Under the pieces are notes generated by a model. It was not told the origin of the DNA, ran no database searches, and was given only the letters and a program-made list of their open reading frames with translations. Below, piece by piece: positions 14,221-27,445 of a DNA stretch of 64,000 nt. The translations under genes were made by a program, and so were the position numbers. The DNA comes from Oasisia sp. SBJ-2009 (lineage: Eukaryota > Annelida > Polychaeta > Sabellida > Siboglinidae). Numbering within the stretch: position 1 is the first letter of the stretch; each line of letters starts with the position of its first letter. The DNA lies in NCBI GenBank assembly GCA_964017155.1, contig OZ024861.1, forward strand, positions 21,383,213-21,447,212, read 5' to 3'.

Positions 14221-17200
14221 CCACTCCTACTTAAGGCTCCCATTCAACCACCGCTAATTAACGCATCCATACAACTCCCTACTTAATGCATCCATCCAAA
14301 CACACCTCCTTAGCGCATCCTTCCTACCACCCCTACCTATCGCATCCATTCAACCACCCCTTCTTAACGCATCCATTCAACCACCTCTACTTATCCCGTG
14401 CATTCAACCACCCGTACTTAACGCATCCATCCAATAACCCCTACTTATCCCATCCATACAACCACCCGTACTTAACGCATCCATCCGATCACCACTACTT
14501 AACGCATACATCCAACCACTCCTACTTATCTTATCCATCCAACCACCACTACTTAATGCATCCATTTATACACCTCTACTTAACGCATCCATCCAACCAT
14601 CCCTACTTAACGCATCCATCCAACTACCCCTACTTATCGCATCCATCCAACCACCCCTACTTAGCGCATCCATCTCACCTCTCCTACTTAAAGCATCCAT
14701 TCAACCACCCCTACTTAACGCATCCATACAACTACCCTACTTAATGCATCCATCCAACCACCCCAAATTAGCGCATCCATCCTACCACCCCTACATAACG
14801 CACCCATTCAACCACCCCTACTTAAAGCATCCATCCCAACATCCCTACTTCTCCCATCCATTCAACCACACGTACTTAACGCATCCATCCAATCACCCCT
14901 ACTTAACGCATCCATCCAACCACTCCTACTTAACGCATCCATCGAAACACTCCTACCGAACGTATCCATCCAACCTCCTCTACTTAACGCATCCATCCAA
15001 CCACCCCTACTTACCGCATCCATTCAACCACCGCTAATTAACGCATCCATCCCACCACTCCTATATATCGCATCCACCCAACCACCCCTACTTAACGCAT
15101 CCATCCCACCACTCCTACCATTCAACCACCGCTAATTAACGCATCCATACAACTCTTAATGTTTCCATCCAACCACCCCTCCTTAGCGCATCCTTCCTAC
15201 CACCCCAACATAACGCATCCATTCAACCACCCCTACTTAACGCATCCATCCAACCATCCCTACTTATCCCATCCATTCAACCACCCGTACCTATCGCATC
15301 CATCCAATCACCCCTACTTAACGCATCCATCCAACCACCCCTACTTATCGTATCCATCCAAACATCCCTACGTAATGCATCCGTCCAACCGCCTGTACTA
15401 AATGAATCCGTCCAAACACCCCTACTTAACGCATCCATCCAACCACCCCTATTAAAGGCATCCATTCAACCACCCGTACTTAGCGCATCCATCCAATCAC
15501 CCCTTCTTAACGCATCCATCGAAACACTCCTACCGAACGTATCCATCCAACTTCCTCTATTTAACGCATCCATCCAACCACCCATACTGATCGCATCCAT
15601 TCAACCACCCGTACTTAGCGCATCCATCAAATCACCACTACTTAACGCATTCATCCAAAAACTCCTACCGAACGTATCCATCCAACCTCCTCTACTTAAC
15701 GCACCATTCAACCAATCCTACATAACGTATCCCTCCAACCACCTCTATTTAACCCTTCCATTCAAACACCCGTACGTAAAGCATCCATCCAACCACCCCT
15801 ATATAACGCAACCATTCAACCACCCCACCGTAACGCATCCATCCAACCACCCCTACTTAGCGCATCCATCCAACCAATCCTACTTAACGTATCAACCCAA
15901 CCACCCCTAATTAACGCATCCATACAACCACCAATATTTAACGTATCCATCCAATCTCCCCTACTTAATGCATCCATCCAATCACCCCTTCTTAAAACAT
16001 ACACCCAACCACTCCTATTTAACGCATCCATCCAAACACAACTACTTAACGCATCCATCCAGCCAACCCTCCTTAACGTATCAATCAAACCACTCCTACT
16101 TAAAGCATCCATCGAACCACCCCTACATAACGCATTCACCCAACCAGCCCTACATAAGGCGTCCATTCAACCACCCGTACTTATCCCATCTATTCAACCA
16201 CACGGACATAGCGCATCCATTCAATCACCCCTTCTTAACGCATTCAATCAAATACCCCTACATAGCGCATCCATCCAACTACCCTACATAACGTATCCCG
16301 CCAACCACCCTTATTTATCCCTTCCATTCAAACACCCGTACTTAAAGCATCCATCCAACAACCCCTATATAACGCATCCATTCAACCACCCCGACTTAAC
16401 GCATCCATGCAACCACCCCTACATAACGCATCTATTCAGCCACCCCTACTGAGCCCATCCATCCAACCACCCTTACTTAACGAATCCACCCAACCATTCC
16501 TACTTAACGCATCCATTCAAACACCCTTCTTAGCGCATTCATGCAACCACACCTACTTAACGCATCCATCCAAACCCCCCCCCTATTTAGCGTATCCATC
16601 CAATATCCCCTAATTAATGCATCCATCCAATCACCCCTACTTAAAACATCCATCCAACCACACCTACTTAACGTATCTATCCAAACACAACTACTTAACG
16701 CATCCATCCAGCCAACCCTCCATAACGTATCAATCCAACCACTCCTACTTAAAGCATCCATCCAACTACACCTACATAACGCATACATTCAACCACCCCT
16801 ACTTAACCCATTCATCCAACCAGCCCTACGTAACGCATCTATACTATCACCCGTACTTAACCCATCCATTCATCTACCCGTACTTATCGCATCCATCCAA
16901 TCACCCCTAGTTAACGCATCCATCCAACCACTCCTACTTAACGAATCCATCCAACCTCTCCTACTTAACGCATCCATCCAACCGCTCCTACTTCATGCAT
17001 CCATCCATTCACCTCTAATTAATGAATCCACCCTACCACCCCTACTTAACGCATCCATTCAACTACCCCTTCATAACTCAACCTTCCAACCGCCCCTACT
17101 TAATGCTTCCATCCATTCCCCTCAACTTAATGTATCCACCCCTATATAACGCATCCATCCAACCACCCCTACTTAATTCTTCCATCCATTCACCTCACAT

Positions 17201-17643
17201 TAATGCATCCATCCAAGCACCCCTACTAAACGCATCCATCCATTCACCTCTACTTAAAGCATCCATCCAACCCCCACTATTTAACGCATCCATCCAACCA
17301 CCCCTAATTAACGAATCCATCCAACCACTTATACTTAAAGCATCCATCCTACCTCCCCTTCTTAACGCATCCAATCAAATACCCCTAATTAACGTATCCG
17401 TCCAACCACCCCTACCTAACGCAACCATTAAATTACCCCTACTTAACTTATCCATCCAACCACCCCTAAATAACGCATCCATTCAACCACCCGTTCTTAG
17501 CTCATCCATCCAACCACCACTACTTAAACATACATTCAACTACCCGTACTTAGCGCATCCATCCAATCATCCCTACTTAACGCATCCATCCAACCACCTC
17601 TACATAACGCATCCATCCAACCACCCCTACTTAACGCATCCAT
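14221..17643 (+). repeat. HOR-A copy 5, truncated; carries both F and D
   Basis: Blocks A, B, F (15,089-16,392), C, then the start of D (about 16,978-17,643). It is the only copy in which F and D occur together. Inside F a base is missing near 15,702 (CGCACCATTC in place of CGCATCCATTC). D matches copy 1 up to about 17,643, where copy 1 reads CCCACTACTCCTAATTAC and this copy switches to HOR-B sequence. Block E is absent. Confidence 0.88.
15089..16392 (+). repeat. Cassette F of HOR-A copy 5
   Basis: Aligns with 11,688-12,992 at an offset of 3400-3401 bp. The change in offset marks the single-base deletion near 15,702. Confidence 0.83.
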
Positions 17644-19250
17644 CCAACCACCCCTAATTAACGAATCCATCCAACCACCCATACTTACGCCATCCATCCA
17701 ACCACCCCTACTTAACGCATCAATCCAGCCACCACTACTTAACGAATCCATCCAAACTACACCTACTTATCGCATCCATCCATTCACCTTTACTTAATGC
17801 ATCCAACCACCCATATTTAACGCATCCATCCAATCATCCCTACTTAACGGATCCATCCAACTACACCTACTTATCGCATCCTTCCAACCACCCCTACTTA
17901 GCGCATCCATCCCACCACTCCTACTTAAAGCATCCATCCAACCTCCCCTACAGAACACATCCATCCAACCACCCCTACTTAATGCTTCCATCCATTCAAC
18001 TCAACTTAATGCATCCATCCAACCACCCCTATATCACGCATCCATCCAACCACCCCTACTTAATTTTTGCATCCATTCACCTCAACTTAATGCATCCATC
18101 CAACCACCCCTACTTAACGAATCCATCCAACCACTTATACTTAACGCATCCATCGAACCTCCCCTTCTTAGCGCATCCAACCAAACACCCCTAATTAACG
18201 CATTAATCCAACCACCACTACTTAACGGATCCATCCAACTACACCTACTTATCGCATCCATCCATTCACCTCTACTTAAACATCCATCCAACCCCCACTA
18301 CTTAGCGCATCCATCCAACCACCCCTACTTAACGCATTCACCTGACCACCCCTATTTAACGCATCCATAGAACCACCCCTATTTAACGTATCCATCCAAT
18401 CTCCCCTACTTAATGCATCCCTCCAATCACCCCTTTTTAAAACATACATCCAACCACTCCTACTTAACGCATCCATCCAAACACAACTACTTAACGCATC
18501 CATCCAGCCAACCCTCCTTAACGTATCAATCCAACCACTCCTACTTATAGCATCCATCGAACCACCCCTACATAAAGCATCCATTCAACCACCCCTACTT
18601 AAAGCATGCATCCAACCAGCCCTACATAAGGCATCCATTCAACCACCCGTACTTAACGCATCCATCCAACCACTCCTAATTAACGAATCCATCCAACCAC
18701 TCCTACTTAACGCATCCATCCAACCACTCCTACTTAATGCATCCATCCATTTAACTCTACTTAATGCATCCATCCAACCAACCCTACTTAATGCTTCCAT
18801 CCATTCACCTCAACGTAATGCATCCATCCAAACACCCCTATTTAACGCATCAATCCAAACACCCCTACTTAATTCTTCCATCCATTCACCTCAACTTAAA
18901 GCATCCATCCAAGCACCCCTACTTAACTCATCCATCCATTCACCTCTACTTAGCGCCTCCATCCAACCCCCACTACTTAGCACTTCCATCCAACCTCCCC
19001 TACTTAGGGCATCCATCCATCCACCCCTACTTAACGGATCCATCCAACCACTCCTACTTAACGCATCCATCCAACCACCCCTTCTTAACGTATCTAATCA
19101 AACACCCCTACTTAGCGCATCCGTCCAACCACCCCTACCTAAGGCTTCCATCCAACCACCCCTACCTAATGCATCCGTCAAACCATCCCACCTTAACGCA
19201 TCCGTCCACCCACCCCTACTTAACGCATCCTTTCAACCACCCCTTCATAA
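17150..19250 (+). repeat. HOR-B copy 1 (2101 bp), overlapping the tail of HOR-A cassette D
   Basis: The sequence from about 17,150 recurs from 19,251 at an offset of 2101 bp, starting with the divergent CCATTCACCTCACATTAATG monomer. The first 490 bp are also cassette D of HOR-A, so HOR-B grew out of, or was fused to, the right edge of family A. Bases 18,786-19,250 have no counterpart at the end of copy 2. Confidence 0.85.
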
Positions 19251-20995
19251 CGCATCCATCCAACCACACCTACTTAATGCTTCCATCCATTCACCTCACA
19301 TTAATGCATCCATCCAAGCACCCCTACTAAACGCATCCATCCATTCACCTCTACTTAAAGCATCCATCCAACCCCCACTATTTAACGCATCCATCCAACC
19401 ACCCCTAATTAACGAATCCATCCAACCACTTATACTTAAAGCATCCATCCTACCTCCCCTTCTTAACGCATCCAATCAAACACCCCTAATTAACGTATCC
19501 GTCCAACCACCCCTACCTAACGCAACCATTACATTACCCCTACTTAACTTATCCATCCAACCACCCCTAAATAACGCATCCATTCAACCACCCGTTCTTA
19601 GCTCATCCATCCAACCACCACTACTTAAAGCATACATTCAACTACCCGTACTTAGCGCATCCGTCCAATCATCCCTACTTAACGCATCCATCCAACCACC
19701 TCTACATAACGCATCCATCCAACCACCCCTACTTAACGCATCCATCCAACCACCCCTAATTAACGAATCCATCCAACCACCCATACTTACGCCATCCATC
19801 CAACCACCCCTACTTAACGCATCAATCCAACCACCACTACTTAACGAATCCATCCAACTACACCTACTTATCGCATCCATCCATTCACCTTTACTTAATG
19901 CATCCAACCACCCATATTTAACGCATCCATCCAATCATCCCTACTTAACGGATCCATCCAACTACACCTACTTATCGCATCCTTCCAACCACCCCTACTT
20001 AGCGCATCCATCCCACCACTCCTACTTAAAGCATCCATTCAACCTCCCCTACAGAACACATCCATCCAACCACCCCTACTTAATGCTTCCATCCATTCAC
20101 CTCAACTTAATGCATCCATCCAACCACCCCTATATCACGCATCCATCCAACCACCCCTACTTAATTTTTGCATCCATTCACCTCAACTTAATGCATCCAT
20201 CCAACCACCCCTACTTAACGAATCCATCCAACCACTTATACTTAACGCATCCATCGAACCTCCCCTTCTTAGCGCATCCAACCAAACACCCCTAATTAAC
20301 GCATTAATCCAACCACCACTACTTAACGGATCCATCCAACCCCCACTACTTAGCGCATCCATCCAACCACCCCTACTTAACGCATTCACCTGACCACCCC
20401 TATTTAACGCATCCATAGAACCACCCCTATTTAACGTATCCATCCAATCTCCCCTACTTATCGCATCCATCCATTCACCTCTACTTAAACATCCATCCAA
20501 CCCCCACTACTTAGCGCATCCATCCAACCACCCCTACTTAACGCATTCACCTGACCACCCCTATTTAACGCATCCATAGAACCACCCCTATTTAACGTAT
20601 CCATCCAATCTCCCCTACTTTATGCATCCCTCCAATCACCCCTTCTTAAAACATACATCCAACCACTCCTACTTAACGCATCCATCCAAACACAACTACT
20701 TAACGCATCCATCCAGCCAACCCTCCTTAACGTATCAATCCAACCACTCCTACTTATAGCATCCATCGAACCACCCCTACATAAAGCATCCATTCAACCA
20801 CCCCTACTTAAAGCATGCATCCAACCAGCCCTACATAAGGCATCCATTCAACCACCCGTACTTAACGCATCCATCCAACCACTCCTAATTAACGAATCCA
20901 TCCAACCACTCCTACTTAACGCATCCATCCAACCACTCCTACTCAATGCATCCATCCATTTACCTATACTTAATGCATCCATCCAATCAACCCTA
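19251..20995 (+). repeat. HOR-B copy 2, with an internal 161-bp duplication
   Basis: Follows copy 1 at offset 2101 up to about 20,330. It then contains the stretch starting TCCATCCAACCCCCACTACT twice (20,331 and 20,492, offset 161). After that the offset is 2209, a net gain of 108 bp or four monomers. Similarity to copy 1 ends near 20,995. Confidence 0.83.
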
Positions 20996-23900
20996 GTTAA
21001 CGCATCCATCCAACCTCTCCTACTTAGCGCATCCATCCAACCGCTCCTACTTCATGCATCCATCCAATCACCTCTACTTAGTACATCCACCCGACCACCC
21101 CTACTTAGCGCATCCATTCAACTACCCCTACAGAACGCACCCATCCAACCACCCCTACTTAATGCTTCAATCCATTCCCCTCAACTTAATGCATCCATCC
21201 AACCACCACTATATAACGCATCCATCCTACCACCCCTACTTAATTCTTCCATCCATTCACATCACCTTAATGCATCCATCCAAGCACCCCTACTAAACGC
21301 ATCCATCCATTCACCTCTACTTAGCGCATCCATCCAACCACCCCTACTTAACGCATCCATCCAACCACTTATATTTAACGCATCCATCCAACCTCCCCTT
21401 CTTAATGCATCCAATCAAACACCTCTACTTAACCCATCCGTCCAACCACCCTTACATAACGCATCCTTCCATCCACTCCTACGTAACGCATCCGTCCAAC
21501 CACCCCTACTTATCGCAACCATTCAATTACTCCTAATTATCTTATCCATCCAACCACCCCTAAATAACGCATCCATTCAACCACCCGTACTTAGCTCATC
21601 CATCCAACCACCACTACTTAACGAATACTTTCAACTACCCGTACTTAGCGCATCCATCCAATCATCCCTACTTAACGCATCCATATAAACACTCCTACTT
21701 AACGTATCCATCCAACCACCTCTACTTAACGCATCCATCCAACCACCCCTACTTAACGCATCCATCCAACAACCCCTAATTAAAGCATCCATCCAACCAC
21801 CCATACTTATCCAATCCATTCAAACACCGGTACTTATCGCATCCATCAAGTCACCCCTAGTTAACGCTTCCATACAACCACTCCTGCTTAGCGTATCCAT
21901 CCAATCACCCCTACTTAACGCATCCATCCAACCACACCTACATAACGCATCAATCCAACCACCCTTAATTAACGCATCCATTCAAACACACTTACTTAGC
22001 GCATCCATCCAACCAACCCTACATAACGCATCCATACCTACTTAACATATCCTTCCAACCACCTCTACTTTACGTATCCATCCAACAACCCCTACTTAAT
22101 GCATCCATCCAACCACACCTACTTAACGCATCCATCCATTCACATCCATCCAACTACCACTACTTAATGCATCCATCCAATCACCTCTACTTAATATATC
22201 CATCCAACAACCCCTATTTTACGCCTCCATCGAACCACCCCTACATAACGCATCCATCCAACTTCCCCTACTTAATGCTTCCATCCATTCACCTCAACTT
22301 AATGCATCAATCCAACCACCCCTGTGTAACGCATCCGTCCAACAACCCCTAATTAATGCATCCATCAATTCACCTCTACTTAGCGAATCCATCCAACCAC
22401 CTCTTCATATCGTATCCATCCATTCATCTCTACTTAACGCATCTATCCAACCAGCCCTACATACCATATCCCTCCAACCACCCATATTTAACGCATCAAT
22501 TCAAACACCCGTACTTAAAGCATCCATCCAACCACCCCTACATAATGCGTCCATTCAACCACCCCTTCTTATCGCATCCATACAACCACCTCTACTTATC
22601 CCATCCATTCAACCACCCGTACTTAACGCATCCATTCAATAACCCCTACTTAACGTGTCCATCCAACCACCCGTACTTAACGTATCTATCCAACCACTAC
22701 TACTTAATGCACCCATTCAATCACCCCTTCTTAACGTATCAATCCAACCACTCCTACTTAATGCATCCATCCAACCACACCTACATAACGCATCAATCCA
22801 ACAACCCTTAATTAACGCATCCATTCAAACATACTTACTTAGCGCATCCATCCAACGAACCCTACATAACGCATCCATTCAACCACATATATATAACGCA
22901 TCCATCCAACCATCCCTACATAACGCATCCTTTCAACCAGCCCTACTTAACGCATCCATCCAACCACCCCTACTTAATGCATCCATCCAACCACCACTAC
23001 GTAACGCATCCATCCAACAACCCTTAATTAATGCATCCATCAATTCACCTCTACTTAATACATCCATCCATTCTCCTCTACTTAGCGAATCCACCCAACC
23101 ACCTCTTCATAACGTATCCACCCATTCACCTCTACTTAGCGCATCCGTCCAACCACCCCTACTTAACGCAACCATCCAACCACCTCTACTTAACGCGTCC
23201 ATCCAACAACCCCTACTTAATGCTTCCATCCATTCACCTCAACTTAGTGCATCCATCCAACCACACCTACTTAACGCATCCATCCATTCACATCCATCCA
23301 ACTACCACTACTTAATGCATCCATCCAACCACCCCTACCTAACGCATCCATCCAACCATCCCTACTTAATGCATCCATCCAACCACCCCTGTGTAACGCA
23401 TCCATTCAACAACCCCTAATTAATGCATCCATCAATTCACATCTACTTAGTATATCCATCCATTCACCTCTACTTAGCGAATCCATCCAACCACCTCTTC
23501 ATATCGTATCCATCCATTCATCTCTACTTAACGCATCCATTCAACCACCCCTACATAACGCATCCATTCAACCACACCTACTTAATGCATCCATCAAACC
23601 ACACCTACTTATAGCACCCATCCAACCACTCCTACTTAACATATCCATCCAACCACTCCTACTTAACACATCCATCCAACCACCCCTACTTATCGCATCC
23701 ATTCAACCACCCCTATTTAACGTATCCATCGAACCACCCCTTCTTAGCACATCCATCCAAACACCCCTACTTAACGCATACATCCAACCACCCATACTTA
23801 ATGCTTCCACCTATTCACCTCTACTTAATGCATCTATCCAACCACCCCTACCTAACTCATCCATCCAACCTCCCCTACTCAATGCTTCCATCCATTCACC

Positions 23901-25599
23901 TCAACTTAACGCATCCATTCAACCACCCATACTTAACGCATCCATCCAACCACCCCTACATAACCCATCCATTCAACCACCCCTACTTAGCGCATCCATC
24001 CCACCACCCATACTTATCTAATCCATCTAACCACTCCTACTTGGCGTATCCATCCAACCACTCCTACTCAACGCATCGATCCAACCACCTTACTAAGCGC
24101 ACTGATCCAACCACCCCTATGTAAAGTATCCATCCAATCTCCCCTACTTAATGCATCCATCCAGTCACCCCTACTTAACGCATCCATCCAACCAACCCTA
24201 CTTAACGTATCAATCCAACCACTCCTACCTAATGCTTCCATTCAATCACCCATTCTTAACGTATCAATCCAACCACTCCTACTTAATGCATCCATCCAAT
24301 CTCCCCTACTTAACGTATCCATCCAACCACCCCTACATAACGTATCCATCCAACTACCCCTACTTAATGCATCCATCCAATCACCTGTACTTAATACATC
24401 CATCCAACCACCCATACTTTACGCATCCATCCAACCACCCCTACATAACATATCTATCCAACATCCCCTACTTAATGCTTCCATCCATTCACATCAACTT
24501 AATGCATCCATCGAGCCACCCCTACTTAACGCATCCATCCATTCACCTCTACTTAAAACATCCAACAACCATCTCTACATAACACATCCATTCAACCACC
24601 ACTACTTAACGCATCCATCCAAGCACCCCTACTTATCCAATACATTCAACCACCCGTACTTAACGCATCCATCCAATCACCCACACTTACCGTATCACTC
24701 CAACCATTCCTACTCAACGCATCTATCCAACCACCTGACTAAGCGCACTGATCCAACCACCCCTACGTAACGCATCCATCCAACCACCCCTACATAACGC
24801 ATCCATCCAAACACCCCTAGTTAACGTATCAATCCAACCATTCCTACCTAATGCATCCGTTCAATCACCCCTTCTTAACGTATCAATCCAACCACCCCTA
24901 CTTATCGCATCCATCCAACCACCCCTATTTAACGCATCCATCCAAACACCCCATTTAACGTATCCATCCAACAACCCCTACTTAATGCATCCATCCAATC
25001 ACCTCTACTTAATACATCCATCCAACCACCCCTACTTTACGCATCCATCCAACCTCCCCTACTTAATGCTTCCATCCATTCACCTCTACATAAACATCCA
25101 ACAACCACCCCTACATAACGCATCCATTCAACCACCACTACATAACGCATCCACCCAACCACCCCTACATAAAGCATCCATTCAACCACCCCTACTTAGC
25201 CCATCCATCCAAGCACCCCTACTTATCCAATCCATTCATCCACCCGTACTTAACGCATCCATCCAATCACCCCTACTTAGCGCATCCATCCAACCACTCC
25301 TGCATAGCGTATCCATCCAACCACTCCTACTTAGCGCATCCATCCAATCACTCCTACTTAGCGCATCCATCCAACCACCCTTACATAACGCATCTATTCA
25401 ATAAGCCCTACTCAACGCATCCATCCTACCATCCCTACTTAATGCATCCATCCAACAACCCCTGTGTAACGCATCCATCCAACAACCTCTAATTAATGCA
25501 TCCATCAATTCACCTCCACTTAGTATATCCATCCATTCACCTCTACTTAGCGAATCCATCCAACCACCTCATCATATCGTTTCCATTCATTCACCTCTA
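20996..25599 (+). repeat. Diverged 27-bp satellite without a clear long period
   Basis: Continuous satellite in which monomers vary more and no full-length block repeats in tandem. Short recurring modules are visible. The phrase CCTGTGTAACG followed by AATTAATGCATCCATCAATT occurs at about 22,323 and 23,390, and again just beyond at 25,463. One segment (22,141-22,164 and 23,281-23,305) has lost part of a monomer and reads CATTCACATCCATCCAACTA. No gene, RNA or mobile element was seen. Confidence 0.8.
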
Positions 25600-26383
25600 C
25601 TTAACGCATCCATCCAACCAGCGCTACATAACGTATCCCTCCAACCACCCCTATTTAACGCATCCATTCAAACACCCGTACTTAAGGCATCCATCCAACC
25701 ACCCCTACATAACGCATCCATTCAACCACCCCTACTTAACGCATCCATCCAGCCACCCCTATTTAACATATCCCTCCAATCTCCCATACTTAATGCAGCC
25801 ATCCAAACACCCCTACTTAACGCATCCATCCAAACACCCCTACATAGCGCATCCATTCAACCACCCCTACTTAAGGCATCCATCAAAACACCCCTACTTA
25901 TCGCATTCATCCAACCACTCCTACTTAACGTATCCATCCAGCCACTCGAAATTAACGCGTCCACCCAACCACCCGTATTTAACGTATCTATCCAATCTCC
26001 CCTACATAACGCGTCCATCCAATCACCCCCTTCTTAACGCATCCATCCAACCATCCTTATTTAACGTATCCATCCAATCTCCCCTACCTAATGCATCCAT
26101 TCAATCACCCCTTCTTAACGTATCAATCCAACCACTCCTACTTATTGCTACCATCCAAACACCCCTTCTTAACGCATCCATCCAACCACCCCTACTTAGC
26201 GCATCTATCCAACCACCCCTATTTAACGCATCCATCCAACCACCCCTACTTAACGTATCCATCCAATCACCTCTACTTAATACATCCATCCAACCACCGC
26301 TACTTTACGCCTCCATCCAACCACCCCTACATAGCGCATCCATCCAATATCCCCTACTTAATGCTTCCATCCATTCACCTCAA
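25600..26383 (+). repeat. 784-bp tandem duplication, copy 1
   Basis: The block from CATCCATCCAACCAGCGCTA (25,607) to GCTACCATCC (26,147) recurs 784 bp downstream (GCGCTA at 25,621 and 26,405; GCTACC at 26,147 and 26,931). The length is 29 monomers plus 1 bp. Similarity continues to about 26,270, against 27,054 in the second copy. Confidence 0.87.
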
Positions 26384-27054
26384 CTTAACGCATCCATCCA
26401 ACCAGCGCTACATAACGTATCCCTCCAACCACCCCTATTTAACGCATCCATTCAAACACCCGTACTTAAGGCATCCATCCAACCACCCCTACATAACGCA
26501 TCCATTCAACCACCCCTACTTAACGTATCCATCCAGCCACCCCTATTTAACATATCCCTCCAATCTCCCATACTTAATGCAGCCATCCAAACACCCCTAC
26601 TTAACGCATCCATCCAAACACCCCTACATAGCGCATCCATTCAACCACCCCTACTTAAGGCATCCATCAAAACACCCCTACTTATCGCATTCATCCAACC
26701 ACTCCTACTTAACGTATCCATCCAGCCACTCGAAATTAACGCGTCCACCCAACCACCCGTATTTAACGTATCTATCCAATCTCCCCTACATAACGCGTCC
26801 ATCCAATCACCCCCTTCTTAACGCATCCATCCAACCATCCTTATTTAACGTATCCATCCAATCTCCCCTACCTAATGCATCCATTCAATCACCCCTTCTT
26901 AACGTATCAATCCAACCACTCCTACTTATTGCTACCATCCAATCACCCCTTCTTAACGCATCCATCCAACCACCCCTACTTAGCGCATCTATCCAACCAC
27001 CCCTATTTAACGCATCCATCCAACCACCCCTACTAAACGCATCCATCCAATCAC
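26384..27054 (+). repeat. 784-bp tandem duplication, copy 2
   Basis: Near-identical to 25,600-26,270. The bases that follow, 27,055-27,445, are ordinary monomers rich in CCACTCCTACTTAACG with no matching long block. Confidence 0.85.
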
Positions 27055-27445
27055 CCCTACTTAACGCATCCATCCCACCACTGGTACTTAACGTATCCAT
27101 CCAACCACTCCTACTTAACGTATCCATCCAACCACTCCTACTTAACGCATCCATTCAACCACTCCTACTTAGCGCATCCATCCGACCAGTCGTACTTAAC
27201 GTATCCATCCAATCACCCCTACCTAACGCATCCATCCAACCACTCCTCCTTAGCGTATCCATCCAACCACCCGTACTTAGCGCATCCATCCAACCACTCC
27301 TACTTAACGCATCAATGCAACCACTCCTACTTAACGTAACCATGCAACCACCCCTACTAAATGCATCCATTCAATCACCCCTACTTATCCAATCCATTCA
27401 ACCACCCGTACTTAACGCATCCATCCAACCACTCCTCCTTGGCGT

